Shown here: positions 11,708 through 26,895 of the stretch, in pieces
Layout: every line of letters begins with the position of its first letter
Numbering within the stretch: position 1 is the first letter of the stretch
Origin: Cucumis sativus
Taxonomy: Eukaryota; Streptophyta; Magnoliopsida; Cucurbitales; Cucurbitaceae
Assembly: GCF_000004075.3 (NCBI RefSeq)
Contig: NC_026659.2
Span: 25,686,272 to 25,750,271, forward strand
DNA length: 64,000 bases
Direction of reading: 5' to 3'
The notes under the pieces: model-generated
What the model was told of the DNA's origin: nothing
Seen by the model: only the letters and a program-made list of their open reading frames with translations
Database searches by the model: none
Program-made: the position numbers and the translations under genes

Positions 11708-14700
11708 ATGTACATGAAAATGGAAGGGATAAGTTTCAGAGGGCTCACATTTATGCTTGCGGTGGCATTTCTTGTCTGGTCTTCTAGTTTGGAGGGCTGC
11801 CATGGAAAAGTTAGAAGCAAGCATTATTGGAGGAAGAACAGAGTGGCTTCCCCTGCTCTCTACTCCAAGAAAGGGAAGGCTCACAGTCACGGTGGTTCTC
11901 ATAAAGGCAACCACCATGGCAGTGCATCAAAGACAAAGCCACGACCGTCTCATAAAACGCCGCAACCACTGCCACGGCCAGTTACTAAGCCGAAACCAAA
12001 TATTCCTCGCAGTCCGCCGCCCCAGAAGGAGGGCCATTCTATCATGTTTAACGTACTAGATTTTGGAGCTAAAGGCGATGGAAAAACCGATGACACTAAG
12101 GTGAGCGACTATTAAAATCTGTATCTTCATAAAAATAGTTATGAACTTACAATTACAAATTATGAATTTATGAGTACGTGTGGTGGAAATGGTATTTTAC
12201 GGGGAAGGGAAATGGAAAAGGTGGGGTGGGCCCATCTAGAAAGGCGGAATCTCGTTATGGCAGTTGGGTCAGGATTTGATCAAGAATAATTGGGTGGAGT
12301 AGGCAGCATCCTGAAAACTAACGCCAAACAGTTAAAAAGTCTTTTTTACCGTCAGTAAACAGAGGTAACAGTAAAATAATCGTTTATATCGCAGGCATTT
12401 CAGGACACATGGACAGCCAGTTGCAAGGTGGCAGCATCAACCTTCATCGTCCCATCAAAATACGTTTTTTTAGTAGGTCCCATTTCCTTCTCTGGTCCGT
12501 ACTGCCAGCCCGATATCGTATTCCAGGTACCTAACCTTACACTAAAGCATTTAGAATCAACGCTTCAAATTGCTCCAACTTTAATCTTACTTGTGTCAAT
12601 TTTGTCCTCATAGTGTTCGATCATTCTTATTACTAGTCCTAGTCCCTTTTATGAATCATCCAATTAATTGAAATGAACTTAGCAATTTCTTTTTAAAATT
12701 ACGTTTTCCATCAAAATTAATAGAACTGCAACTGTTTCTTTTTTCTTTTTCTTTTTTTAAGTTGGACGGGACAATCATTGCACCTACAGACTTCAAAGTT
12801 TGGGGAAAAGGTCTATTGCAATGGCTACAATTCACAAAGTTGATGGGACTTACGATTCAAGGAAATGGAGTTATCGATGGAAGGGGTTCGGTATGGTGGC
12901 AAGAAATTTCACCTTACGATGATCCCATTGACGATGAATTCAAACTACTCATCCCACTAAACAGCACTGTACAAGAAAAGCCACCACCCCCGGTAACTCA
13001 CCTCTCTTCAAACCCCACTTTCTAAGAATTCTCTGTGGCATTTTCTCTAAATTCATACTGAAACCTATGACAGGCAAGAAGTGAGCTTGTGGGAAAGATG
13101 CCTAGGATCAAACCAACTGTAAGTGAAATACTGAACTGGATCCTTAAATTTCTTGAGCTCGTTTCCTAATTTGTGAAAGATCCCTTGACAAAGCTCTGTT
13201 CTTGTGTTGTACAGGCTTTGAGGTTTTATGGAAGTTTTAACGTTACCGTCACTGGCATAACAATTCAGAACAGTCCTCAATGCCACCTCAAGTTCGACAA
13301 TTGCATTGGAGTCTTGGTTCATGATTTTAATGTTTCGTCTCCAGGTGATAGTCTCAATACTGATGGAATTCATCTGCAGAATTCCAAGGATGTGCTAATC
13401 TACAGCTCTACACTCTCTTGTGGTATGAATTACTTTGTATAGAATCATTAGTTTTGGCATCATACATGAAAGACTAAAACCTTCATATACAAGGACCAAC
13501 AGTTATAAAAACTATTGGAAAACTCAGTGACATCAACCAGTGGAGTACTATTGCCAATTTGGATATTTCCAGGGAAAATATAAAGAATTTCAACCAGAGG
13601 GCTTATCCCTCATCGCCATTTTCCAGAAACCAAATGCAAGACCCCAAGGCAATAGCTAGTTCCCAATCTTCTCCTATTTATTTGCTATCATTCATGTAAC
13701 TTAAAATCTTCCACCGAGCAAACATATTCACACGTTAAATAATCTTACGAAACAACTACTTAATCCTACAACATTTGATTATGAGAAAACCCGATACCAA
13801 TAGGATCTTTAATATTCTAAGCCAGTAGTCAGGTTCTAGTTTTTCAATTTTTATTAGCCGACCTAACTTGTGGCTTCAAGCTTCACATTCAAGAACCCAA
13901 ACAAAATAACAAAATCCTGGCAGTGACATATATTGGATGAAAACTGACTGGTAGCTTTGAACTTACGCACAGGTGACGACTGTATTTCAATACAAACTGG
14001 TTGCTCAAATGTGTATATACACAATGTCAATTGTGGCCCTGGACATGGAATCAGCATTGGAAGTCTAGGAAAGGACAACACAAAGGCTTGTGTTTCTAAC
14101 ATCACAGTCCGGGATGTAACTATGCACAACACAATGAATGGTGTCAGAATTAAAACGTGGCAGGTATGCGTCCTAAGCACACTTCACCTTGGACTTAATT
14201 CATCATCAATGGTGCTAGTTTTGATCGTTTTAGTAAATGCTTTAGTCTGCATTAGCCTTTTATCTTGCAAAAGATAGAAACTTATATGCAAACATCAACT
14301 GTAAGACAAAACCAGATATCTCAAAAATTGATTCCAGACTGTATATCTGCAGGGTGGATTAGGTTTTGTACAAGGAGTCCTCTTCTCAAATATTCAGGTT
14401 TCTGAGGTTAAGATACCAATAGTTATAGACCAATTCTACTGTGACAAAGCCAAATGCTCAAACCAAACTGCAGCTGTGGCTTTATCAGGAATAAACTATG
14501 AAAGAATAAGAGGTACTTACACAGTAAAGCCAGTACATTTTGCTTGTAGTGATAATCTGCCATGTACAGACATATCACTAACTGCAATTGAGCTCAAGCC
14601 GCTGCAAGAACTCTATCATTTATACAGCGCCTATTGCTGGCAAACTTTTGGAGAGTTGAGAACTCCTACTGTCCCACCAATTGATTGTTTGCAGATTGGG

Positions 14701-14745
14701 AAGCCATCAAGCAACCAAATTCAGTATGATTTTGATTCTTGCTGA
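11708..14745 (+). CDS. Polygalacturonase (GH28) with basic His/Pro-rich N-terminal region, At1g48100-like
   Basis: Seven exons: 11708-12100, 12395-12526, 12762-12992, 13074-13118, 13215-13422, 13973-14163 and 14353-14745. They give 530 residues. A signal peptide (about residues 1-31) leads into a roughly 75-residue linker rich in Lys, His, Ser and Pro, ending in SPPPQKE, before the GH28 domain starts at [16 protein letters not shown]. The catalytic motifs are intact: NTDG at 315-318, DD at 338-339, GHG at 360-362 and RIK at 395-397. The basic linker could bind acidic pectin, which is inference. Two further in-frame ATGs lie three and five codons downstream; I took the first. Compared with the upstream paralogue, the exon holding GHG..RIK is unsplit and the last exon lacks an intron. 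The Arabidopsis comparison is from recall. Confidence 0.93.
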
Positions 14746-15824
14746 GTGTGAAGTCGAAAATTATTGGTGTATTCACTTGTGTGGTTGGCATGATTTTCCA
14801 ACCCCTTTTCACACCATGAACCTATGCTTTGTACATTTTAGTAGTCATGGTTCACAAGATTACTCAGTAAAAGTTATAGTTCAGCCCATTGAGATACAGG
14901 CATGTTGTTTTGGCTAGAATGCAGTAGCAGTATGCTGTTTTTTTTTCTGTCATTGTACGCTTCATTGGGTGACTTTATACTAAAGGCTCTGCGAAGTTTT
15001 TTAATAAATCCATCTCTTTGTGGATCAAAATTTTGGAATTTATTATATGTTGAACTAAAACCGTATGTCATACCGAGAAGAAAATAAAACAAAGAATAAA
15101 AAACTCACCACAACACATCAGGTAAATATCATTCAATCACCCATGAGAAATAATGAATCATACTTACGATCCAAAAGAACACCCTGACCAACAAATAGTA
15201 ACAAAATTCTGGAGATATCCCACGCTCTTTTCAAGTTTGAAACTGGACCAAACATTTCCAAGAATCAAGATCCACTCTTATCCATCCCACGAATTTATTA
15301 AGAGATTTCACTTGCCCAATGAATTCTAGTAGTCAAATGAATGCTTTTCGTTTCCATATTCAAGAATGCTCGGACTAGGCTGCAGGCATTCTCACCAGAC
15401 AACTATCTAACTCTAGCATTTTTTCATTTACATTCTCTTTATTTTTATAAGTCAATAAGGGATGTTGACTCATGGAAACCAACAGTAGTTTAAATGAACA
15501 AATCCAGAGACTATGGGACTTCTCCCTAATAACTCTGTCTGATCTTCATAGCAACAAAAGAAAGAGAAACGGAGATGCATGCTCAGACAAAAACAAACCT
15601 ATGAAATACCGTCGAAACCACACAGATACTCCAACTCGACGTAACCTTTTAGCATAACGGATCATTGGCAGTAGCATGATCAAACATATCTCGCGTTAAC
15701 CACGAAGTCCAAAAAGATTACGAACGCATAGGACTCAAACATAGTAATGAATTTAGAAGAAATCCTAGTGAAATAGAAGTTAATAAGCATAGATGAGTAA
15801 AGGGACTCAATAGTACAGACTGAC
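14746..15824. other. Intergenic, convergent 3' region
   Basis: Begins with the 3' UTR of the polygalacturonase gene. The rest may include downstream exons or the 3' UTR of a minus-strand gene whose best coding block is at 15825-16001, but I could not find a convincing next exon. The open frame at 15472-15657 has no recognisable features. Confidence 0.4.
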
Positions 15825-16001
15825 CTCGATGGCAGTTGATAGACGATAGGAGAACCCAGGCCACACCGATGGCCAGAATTTGACCGGATCTGCAATGCCC
15901 CCGTATTTCTCTACGAAACGGTTGTGGCAGATCACAAATCCGACTATCCAAAATCCAATTGCAGAATTCCCCGCTAATGCACAGTTTGCTACAATTACCA
16001 A
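15825..16001 (-). CDS. Possible minus-strand gene or gene remnant: small hydrophobic protein block, no visible start
   Basis: The minus strand reads 59 codons of protein-like sequence: a hydrophobic helix (IVANCALAGNSAIGFWIVGF), then VICHNRFVEKYGGI and a Trp/Pro-rich KFWPSVWPGFSYRL. It ends at a good donor (GAG then GTCAGT). The composition is unlike the AT-rich surroundings and resembles a small membrane protein. However, the frame meets a stop just upstream, contains no ATG, and no splice from the nearby ATG at about 16045 (MGKPER then GTGAGG) restores the phase. It could be the middle of a spliced gene with an unrecognised first exon, a gene with a sequence error, or a pseudogene. I do not recognise the family. 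Confidence 0.4.
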
Positions 16002-16059
16002 GGGATTTTAGATCGGAGCAGATCCTCACCTCTCCGGCTTCCCCATCTCCCGCCTTTTC

Positions 16060-18413
16060 TTCCCGCCCCGTCCAGTTTTCCTGCCAATTCGGTTTGGAAC
16101 CATTTCCTTTTTTGGTTTTCCCTTCTTAAAACTAAGCATGCTTTTTTCTCTTCATAACATGACTTTTTTAGCAAGAACAGAAATTTACTTCTTTTAGCTT
16201 TTTAAAATTTAGATTGAATCTCTTCAACAATTGGTATAAATAAATAAGAAATGAATAACTTGTAAAGAGTTGATAGTGAAAGTATTATCTATAAGCTTAA
16301 TTTTTAAAAATAAAATAGTTATCAAACGAACTTTTATCGATATTCAAGAAAAACTAGTGAATGAGCATGTACTAAAAGTTGTATATTATGTTTTTAATTA
16401 CGTGTGTTCGACATGTAAATTAGATTTTAATTGAAGCCACTAATTAAAACATGTTTGATAATATAGTATGAATTATAAAGTTAGTTCTAGTCGTCCCCTA
16501 AATAGTTGAATATGAAGTATTGATTATTAATTTGTTAACGTGTTTTTTTCTTAAAAAATTGGAAAGGGCAAAAGACATACGTAAAGATTAAGTTGATTTT
16601 ACATACAATATAGATTGCATAACATTTCGTTCAATTAATGAAATGATGTATAGTTGATAGGTACACATCATCATCTAAATAGCATGGCTAATTGATATCA
16701 ATTGGACTCAACAAACATATGCATTCAAAGATCACACTCCATTTTAAAGAGTTGAATTTTGTCGACATCAATTAGTATTTATTAGACTTAATAATACTTA
16801 CACTCAAATAGTCGTGTTCAACTCACAAATAGTAGATAGTGTCATCGTAACACATTTTATATACCATAGACTTGATTTTTTTCAAGCAATGATATTGTTT
16901 TTTGTCAAACAATCTTTGTTTCTCTAAATATATGTAAATAAATGTGAATAAGAATTTAACTTAATTAACACTAGTATGTATCTATGACAATAAGTTCAAG
17001 TTTAAATTCTCGACTTTTAGTATGTACTGTAAGAAAAATATTACATATAATTATTAATTAATAAGCACCAACGACCACACAAACTAAAAGTGAAATGTAG
17101 GAGTTATAATTAAACAAATTTCCTCTAAATTCAACTTTTTATTTCAATTAAAACCTTCCTATCTATAATTTCAATAGTGGTTAGCCTTGATTGCAACGAT
17201 TTTAATTCATTGACGACAGCCACACAACAATACATGACTTAATACAAGAGTTAAATGGTATTAGCATTTTAATTTTTTTTACCAATATATATATTTTCAA
17301 ATGTTAATTTAATCTTCGTTAAGAAAACAATTACAATTATTAATATTGAACGTAAATAATATAAGTGTATTACTATGTTTGAATTGACTATAATTATATT
17401 TTATTTAGAGTATTCGAAATTAGTGTGTCGACTACATCTAAATATTTATAAAATACATAACAATTAAAACCTACATAAGGATAGGAAAATGATATCCTTA
17501 AGTCCAACTATTTAATACAGTCATTAATTTTCAAAATAAAAACTCGTCAAACTAAAATAATAAAAATCAACATAGAATTTATAATTTTAATATAGGATCA
17601 TTATTATAAATGATAAAATTATTGATACCAGTGTATATATCGTTAATAGAATATAAAATTTTATCATTTTTTTATAATGTTATATTTGAAAATTACAAAA
17701 ACTAATTTGTTATACGTACTCATTCATAAACTTAATTACAACCAAACTAAGAATATAGGAACTAAAAATTAAAATTGAAAGACTAAATTATTGTTTTTAT
17801 TTTACATATTTTGAGTCTTCTCAGAATTCTTATAAATGCATTAACTAATTTTACCGTATAATTTGCATAATCATATAATAATTGTATAAAAAAATGTATA
17901 TTAAAAATAAGTTATAACAAAATTTTATATTATATTAATCATAGAAACAAATAAATTTATATTGGTGTCTATTAATATAATCTAAAAGAATTTGTTATTT
18001 GTAAGTAAATATTAAGTGGAATTTACTATTTTGACAATTTTTTAAAAAATGGTAGAAAATATAACATTTAACCAAAAAAAATTTATTTAAGTGTAACTAA
18101 TTTTTGGTTTTCTTCTATAAAGTTTGGAGAACTTTTCGTTTTTTAAAAAAACCAAAAAAGAAAAAAAAAAAGTCATAAGAAATTAGTATATGTGTATATG
18201 TATTGAACCCATTTATTCCGACTAATTGTTACTTAACACGACGAAACTAAAGTAATCGTAATTACGTAGCATCAGTTGGTCATACTGAGACCTTATCTTA
18301 TCCAATAGCTATCACCCCATCACACCGTCAATCTTCATAACTCAACTGATTCTTTTCCTTAATCCCCTTCAACTTTTCTCCTTCTTCTTCTTCGCTTCAA
18401 TTCCAGTTCAACA
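16060..18413. other. Intergenic, strongly AT-rich
   Basis: About 2.3 kb with no open frame of protein-like composition. The last 100 bp is a pyrimidine-rich leader of the downstream naphthoate synthase gene. No bounded repeat was recognised. Confidence 0.5.
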
Positions 18414-21400
18414 ATGGCGGAGAATGATCTGATCAAGAACACAATTACAAGAAGAGTAGCCTCCATTTCCAGTCACCTCGTTCCAATTCCACAAACACCA
18501 AATCCCGACTCAATCCACCTCTCCTCCGCCTCAATCGACGACAGCTACCACCGCAAACACGGCACCGTTTCAACTCTCCCTGTCGTTTGGAGCAAAGCCG
18601 GCGACGAATTCGGCAAAGAATTCACCGACATCATCTACGAGAAGGCCGTGGGAGAAGCCATTGCGAAGGTAATTTCAAATTTGAGAATTCGAATCGCTGT
18701 TTTCATCTTTTGAATTAATATCTGGAAATTTTCTGTGCCCTAATTGTAGATTACGATTAATCGGCCAGAGAGGAGAAATGCTTTCCGGCCACAGACGATT
18801 AAAGAGCTCATACGGGCATTTAACGATGCTAGAGATGATAGTTCAATCGGAGTGGTTATTCTTACTGGAAAGGTAAAATTTTGAATTTGTTAATTGTAAT
18901 TAAGTCGTTTGATTAAGAGTTTAATTTAGTTTATTTGAGTTTAGGGAACAGAGGCGTTTTGTAGTGGAGGAGATCAAGCTTTGAGAAAGAAAGATGGTTA
19001 TTCTGATTACGATGATTTTGGTCGTCTTAACGTCTTGGATTTACAGGTACCGACATGTCGTTTCATTTCTTTTATTAGTTCATTACAAATTTGTTCCCAG
19101 TAAAAAGTTCAAATATAATACTTATAAAGTTTTCTTAATTTTGGTCATTATGGTATTGGTATGAGTATTTAATCCAAATATGAAACATAAACTCTACATT
19201 TTAAAATCACTTAGACTAAATTCAAACATTATTGGATCAATCTTTTATTTCATATGTTAATTTATTTTCTTGATCCTTGTTTAGGTTCAAATTCGTCGTC
19301 TTCCGAAACCTGTCATTGCTATGGTACAATTTCTCCATTTTCTTTTTTCTTTTTTGGTTATAAAACCAATCATAATTGAATCAACTTTAAGAATTTTCAA
19401 AATATGTTAACTACAAACAAGTTGCAATCATATTAAAAAAAAATTGTATGCAAGAGTGTAAAAATGGTAAAATATGAGAAGTGTTAACTTGATTACCCTT
19501 ATTGTAAATATGATATAACAAAAATTAAATAGGGAATAAAGAGAAAAAAAGTCAAACCTTTTTATTATGAATACCAAATTGTCGATGTGTAAGTGTAAGT
19601 ACGAATTTAGAGATTATAGAGAATATAAAGAAGAAGGATACGAACTTGATAACTATGGATATTGATATCCATTTAGATCAACTATACAAATGATTGAAAT
19701 ATGTTATTGATATTGATTTTCAGTATTAATATTAATACAAATATGAGTATGAATTTAGAGATAAATGGTAAATGACATAAACTAAAAAAAATGATGTGGT
19801 TTTCGTATAATAATTATAAAAGGACTTTGGTTGAAACTCATCTAGAAAAAAGAGATTAGAAGCACATTTTGATCTTAAGTTACGACCAATTGTAACAAAT
19901 TTTCCTATTCCAATTGATTAGTTACCTATGCCTAAACATGGCCTATGTTCTCTTTGTTTAATAAATACTTCTATTCTTTTAAATTTTATGATAATACTTT
20001 TTTACTTTTCTTAAATCTTAAAAAACTATAGTTAACTTATGAAATTTAAATAAAATAAGTTTTGAATGACGGCATTTTAAAAATATGGAAATGGACATTA
20101 CCGTAGCGTTCCAAGTTACAAGATGTGTTATTCTAAGTCTTAATACGAAAAAGTTGCAAATATAACAATTAAATTTAAAACATTAACACATAGCAACATT
20201 TAAAAAAAAATTTATAAATATAACAAAATTTGTCAAAACCTATTATTAATAAATCATGCAAATAATAGTATATTGTAGATCAATGTATATAGTGATAGAA
20301 GTCTAATACTACATAGTTAATTATTATTTTTAAAATGGCTACTTATTACAGTTATTTTTTAAAATTCATATTCGAATAATAAGAATCAAATGGAATTAAA
20401 ACTTTAAATCTAACTGAATATTAGATAAAAAAATTTGGAGGAAAATTAGCAGTTTTAAATTTAAATTTTGATTGTATTATTATTTAGGTGGCAGGTTATG
20501 CCGTTGGAGGAGGACATATTTTGCACATGGTTTGTGATTTAACCATTGCTGCAGAAAATGCAATATTTGGTCAGACGGGTCCTAAGGTAACATTTCATTG
20601 AACCTCATTGAACCTCGTCGTGTAATTATTTGTTAGATGATATAATATTAAACTATATTTTTATTATCTCATTTTAACTTTTTTTTTTTTGTTAATTCAT
20701 GATTTGATCGTTTCTGTTTCTTTCTTTTGTATTGCATTTTGAAATGTTTTTTCCTTTAGGTAGGAAGCTTCGATGCTGGCTATGGAAGTTCCATTATGTC
20801 TCGTTTGGTAAGACATTTTTATGGATTTAGCCTCATTTCAACTTTTCAACTTTGCTTTTTGTTTTTTCTGATTTTTGGGAATTATTACTAGGTTGGCCCT
20901 AAAAAGGCACGAGAAATGTGGTTTCTTACCAGATTCTATTCCGCTTCTGAAGCAGATAAAATGGGTCTCGTCAACACTGTAGTACCTGTAAGTTCATGAG
21001 ATTAATTATATTACAATAGTTAAAATAACTTTTATTATTTTTAAAAGGGTCATTTTTTAAAATAGCAAAATATTGAAACTATTTACAAAATATATCAATT
21101 TTTTTTTCTATCCCCAATAATTTTTTTAAAAAGTACTTTAAAATATATTTTTATTCATTATAAAATAATTTATTATTAAATTTTACACTTTTAAATATAA
21201 TTTTTATACTGATCCATCTTATTGAAATCGACACCAAGTAATTTTAACATTTTACAATTATCAAACATATCCTTCCTCTCGTGGCCACCCAACCTTTTCA
21301 TCCATTTTGTAATTTTTTTTTCTACAGTTTGTTTCATTTTTAATTTTTAAAAATTAGTTTTCATCTTAGTCTAATTTGATATTTATAATAATCTGCAAAC

Positions 21401-22946
21401 ATTTATTTTATTATTTCAACGTAAGATTAAAAAAGAGTAATACCTATATGCACTCATCTTATTTTTATCGCTTATATGAACACATATAACTAAAATATTT
21501 CGTAAAGAAAATAAGATGAATTTGTCATCTAACAATATTTGATCGAACAATTCAGTAGGATGCACGAGAATAGATACTATAGGTAGAGCACCTAAATATT
21601 ATCTTATATTTAAATAGCAGTGTTAACAAATTTTTTATTCTTTTTTGGTACCACTAGCTCTTCAACCTTGCTATGGTCAATTTATTTTAAATAATTAAAT
21701 AGTCAAATTAACTTAATGATAAAGGATTCTTCTAAAATGAAACTTAATGATAAAGGAAAAAAGACTAATTGTCTTAATAAGCTTTTGTTTTCTCAATCTC
21801 TTTCTCTTTAATAATAGATATTAGTATATGGAAAATAAACTACAATTTTATTTATAAAAGAACCCTAGACTTCAAATCAGGTCCAATAAATCCATGAATT
21901 CTTGAAGACATCCAATACACATTAGAATGTTAATTAAAAACTAAAAACTATTAAACACAAAAATAAAATAATAAGAATCTACTAATCCTACGGTTAGAGA
22001 TTTCATCCTTGGAAAATAAATATAAGTAAACCAATTAAAATTTATTTGGTACTTATTTTTAAAATCCAAGTTGATTTTTTTTTAAATAACTAATTTTTAA
22101 AATATAATAAATTGTCGTTTCATTTGTTTTAAAAAACTAATAACATTAAGTAGAGAAACAAATTTTAAATTGGAATCAAAATATGGTAAAAAATAACGAT
22201 CGTTTTTGTTTTCTACTATATTTTTCATTCTTTTAATCAAACGAACTAAACATAACTTTAGATCTTTTATATTTTTAGATAAGATGGACACAAGTTATTT
22301 TAGTACAACTGAACTAAGAAACTCTAAAATATAGATTTTGAAGAGTATTTGAAGTTACTCTTCGTTAAACTATGTTTAATTTGACACAATTTTAATAGTT
22401 ATAGTTAAAATTGTCGGTTTGACCTTTTGTAAAGGTATTCACTGATTAAATACAAACTAAATGGTAAGTTAATTTGTTTAGTTACAATTGTAAAATTATA
22501 ATTAACCACTAAACATCGAATTGAAACAACTATACGAACAAAAATCCAAATTAATAAATTGAATTCGTGAACTCCAAAATCTGTACTTTTGCTTCTTCAG
22601 CTGGATCAGCTGGAGCAAGAAACAATCAAATGGTGCAGAGAGATTCTAAGGAACAGCCCGACGGCAATCCGAGTACTAAAATCAGCTCTCAACGCCGTGG
22701 ACGATGGACATGCTGGACTTCAGGTACTGTGTTTCAAATTATTCCAAACTCCAAATTTTCTCTAATGGCTTTGCCGCCGGTCGGATGAACATGACTTACT
22801 AACTCACTGTTGTCTGATCCGTCGTGTAGGCCCTCGCTGGCGACGCCACACTAGTATTTTATGGTACAGAAGAGAGTAACGAAGGAAGATCGGCGTATAT
22901 GGAACGTCGGCCACCGGATTTCTCAAAATTTCCAAGAAAACCTTGA
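18414..22946 (+). CDS. 1,4-dihydroxy-2-naphthoyl-CoA synthase, peroxisomal (MenB/NS, crotonase family)
   Basis: Nine exons: 18414-18668, 18750-18872, 18945-19046, 19285-19323, 20488-20586, 20760-20807, 20892-20987, 22601-22723 and 22830-22946. They give 333 residues. The enzyme closes the naphthoquinol ring from O-succinylbenzoyl-CoA in phylloquinone (vitamin K1) synthesis. Core blocks match MenB closely: [22 protein letters not shown] (oxyanion hole, about 132-139), [26 protein letters not shown] (about 201-217) and the C-terminal [17 protein letters not shown]. The N-terminus carries RVASISSHL (14-22), which fits the peroxisomal PTS2 pattern R-(L/V)-x5-H-L and sits where the Arabidopsis enzyme has its signal. 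Intron 4 (1.2 kb) contains a degraded MITE, and intron 7 is 1.6 kb of AT-rich DNA. Confidence is very high. Confidence 0.96.
20150..20356. mobile_element. Degraded MITE related to the 8724-8994 family, inside naphthoate synthase intron 4
   Basis: Shares the family landmarks (GTTGCAAATATAACAA, CATAGCAACATTTAAAAAAA, AAATATAACAAAATTTGTC, GATAGAAGTC) but its right end is poorly preserved. The edges are approximate and no clear flanking duplication was found. Confidence 0.45.
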
Positions 22947-24070
22947 TTTCTATATATTCAAATGGTGGTTGGAATTAGTAGGTCGGATGGGATGTAATTT
23001 ATTAATTTAAATGACAATGAAAACAATCTCAACTGGCAAGGTATTATTAATCGAAGCGTCAAAGCAATGTTGTATTTTTTATTTTTAAATAAACGTATTA
23101 AAATTACATTTATCATGCATGAAATACGGCTTTTATAATTTAAAATTAAATTAATGTAATTTTGATCTTTTATAATGAATTTAAAAATAACAAAAAGTGA
23201 TTATAATTATTTTTAAATTGCATACAGGTTTAAATGAGTTTTGTTTATGAAAATAATTAATTCAGTAGAAATTTTAGGGTTCTTTAAAAAAATATAACAA
23301 ATCAATCGAAAAACGAAAAAAAAAAAAAAAAAAAAAAAGCTTACACTCCCCCACGGAGAGTTAAAAAAATGGGTGTGATGAATTGACTGATAGCCTATCA
23401 TATCTAAATATAAACAAATAATTTTTTACCAAATAAAAGTTTGAAAAAAAAAAATGACAACTCTCAAATATTTTTAAAAAATTGTTAAGACTTTTTTTAT
23501 TTTTTATTTTGTGAAACATACTATAAATATTTAGTTATATTTATAAAAATTAACCTGAAATTTCCATGCAACATAAAAATAGCTAGAAGACAATTTCTTG
23601 CTAAGGGTGTTGTATTGCAAAGATGCACACAACAAACCAATCATGTTTGTCACAATTTATATCCATTGGACCATTCAATCACTAGGCTGAGATTGTTTTA
23701 CCATTTTTTTTTATGAAGATGGTTGAGTTGATAATATTTGTTTATCATCTATTTTGCTTAATTAGGAAGGTTAGAGAAAATATTGTATTTTAATTTTGAA
23801 AATAAAAATAGATGTTTGCATCAAGATTAAGTTATGTTATATTTGTTTGAGATTACTTCCATAATAATAAAATTAAAAAGTTAGAATTGAATCTTGGATA
23901 TTTTGTATAATTTGACATTATAACATATATATATATTGAAAAAGGAATAAATTAATTCAGGTCTTATAAGATTTAAATTAATTTAACGTCTGCTTTTAAT
24001 TTGAAGACTTCAAATTTGAATAACCAACGACCAGAGGGCCATAACATTCAATTCCACGCAACATGCATCA

Positions 24071-24078
24071 CCACGTGG
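24071..24078. promoter_or_regulatory. G-box (CCACGTGG) upstream of the ARF gene
   Basis: A perfect palindromic CCACGTGG about 200 bp upstream of the TATA-like box. Such sites are bound by bZIP and bHLH factors. Function here is inferred from the motif alone. Confidence 0.4.
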
Positions 24079-24270
24079 CGACCATTTATTGGCTAGAAAA
24101 TCAACGCGGTAAATAATATTAATTTTCAATTTTGAGCGAAAAGTCGAATGACGCCAATCTTCGAATTCTGAGACCTATGACGTGTTCGATCATGATTGGA
24201 ACTTAATCGGCTCCCCCACGGTGTCTCGAAAGGGTAGTTTCGTACTTCAACTTGCCCTCCCCTTTCGGTT

Positions 24271-24278
24271 TATATATA
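24271..24278 (+). promoter_or_regulatory. TATA box of the ARF gene
   Basis: TATATATA lies shortly before the pyrimidine-rich leader and about 90 bp ahead of the inferred 5'-UTR donor at 24359. Confidence 0.55.
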
Positions 24279-24888
24279 CAGGGCCCCCGGTAGAAATTTC
24301 TTCTTCCCACCGTCTCTCTTTTCTGTCTGTCGTAGATTCTCGGCGGTGCTTGTTCAAGGTATTGTTCTCTTCCCGAAATTCCTTCTCCTTTTTCCTTTCT
24401 CCGTGTGATTCTATAGTCTTTCTGATATTGAGATTCTTCAATTTCTGATGGCCCTTGTGTTTTTTTTTTTTTTCAATCTATAACGTATGTGCTTTGTTTT
24501 GTAATTCGAATTAGGCGTTTGTTTGATTGGTATTGACATTTCTTGTTCCGATCTGCTTTTTTTATGGCGGTTTTTTGTGGTTTATTCTTCAATTCGATGC
24601 ATGGATTTCTTGGATGAGCTTAATATGCGGTCAATTTCCTTGTCTTAAGGCGATCTGAAGTTGCGATGTGATTTACCTTCAGATCTCTCAGAGAGAGCGT
24701 GAGAGATGTGATTTTGTTATAGTGAAGATCCTTAGCTGCATTTTTTTTTTTTCGTGTTGCACATTATTGTTTGGAACTGGATTTCTACGTGTAGTATTTT
24801 CTTGATTTTCATTTTCTCCGTTGTTATCTTCTCTCGATCGTTGTCGATGTGTTTATCGATCTCATCTTTTGATTCACGTAGGCTGTGA

Positions 24889-26895
<2,007 letters not shown>

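Larger units (their letters stand above)
22947..24358. other. Intergenic and promoter/first leader exon of the ARF gene
   Basis: AT-rich, with an uninterrupted A run of more than 20 nt ending near 23338. Toward the right, base composition rises into a promoter: a palindromic G-box CCACGTGG at 24071-24078 and TATATATA at 24271-24278. A leader exon follows, ending at 24358 before the 5'-UTR intron. Confidence 0.55.

Noticed and set aside
16020-16050. Splicing MGKPER (ATG near 16045) onto the 15825-16001 block
   Set aside because: The only donor leaves phase 2, while the only nearby acceptor needs phase 1, and the intron would be about 45 nt, too short for plants.
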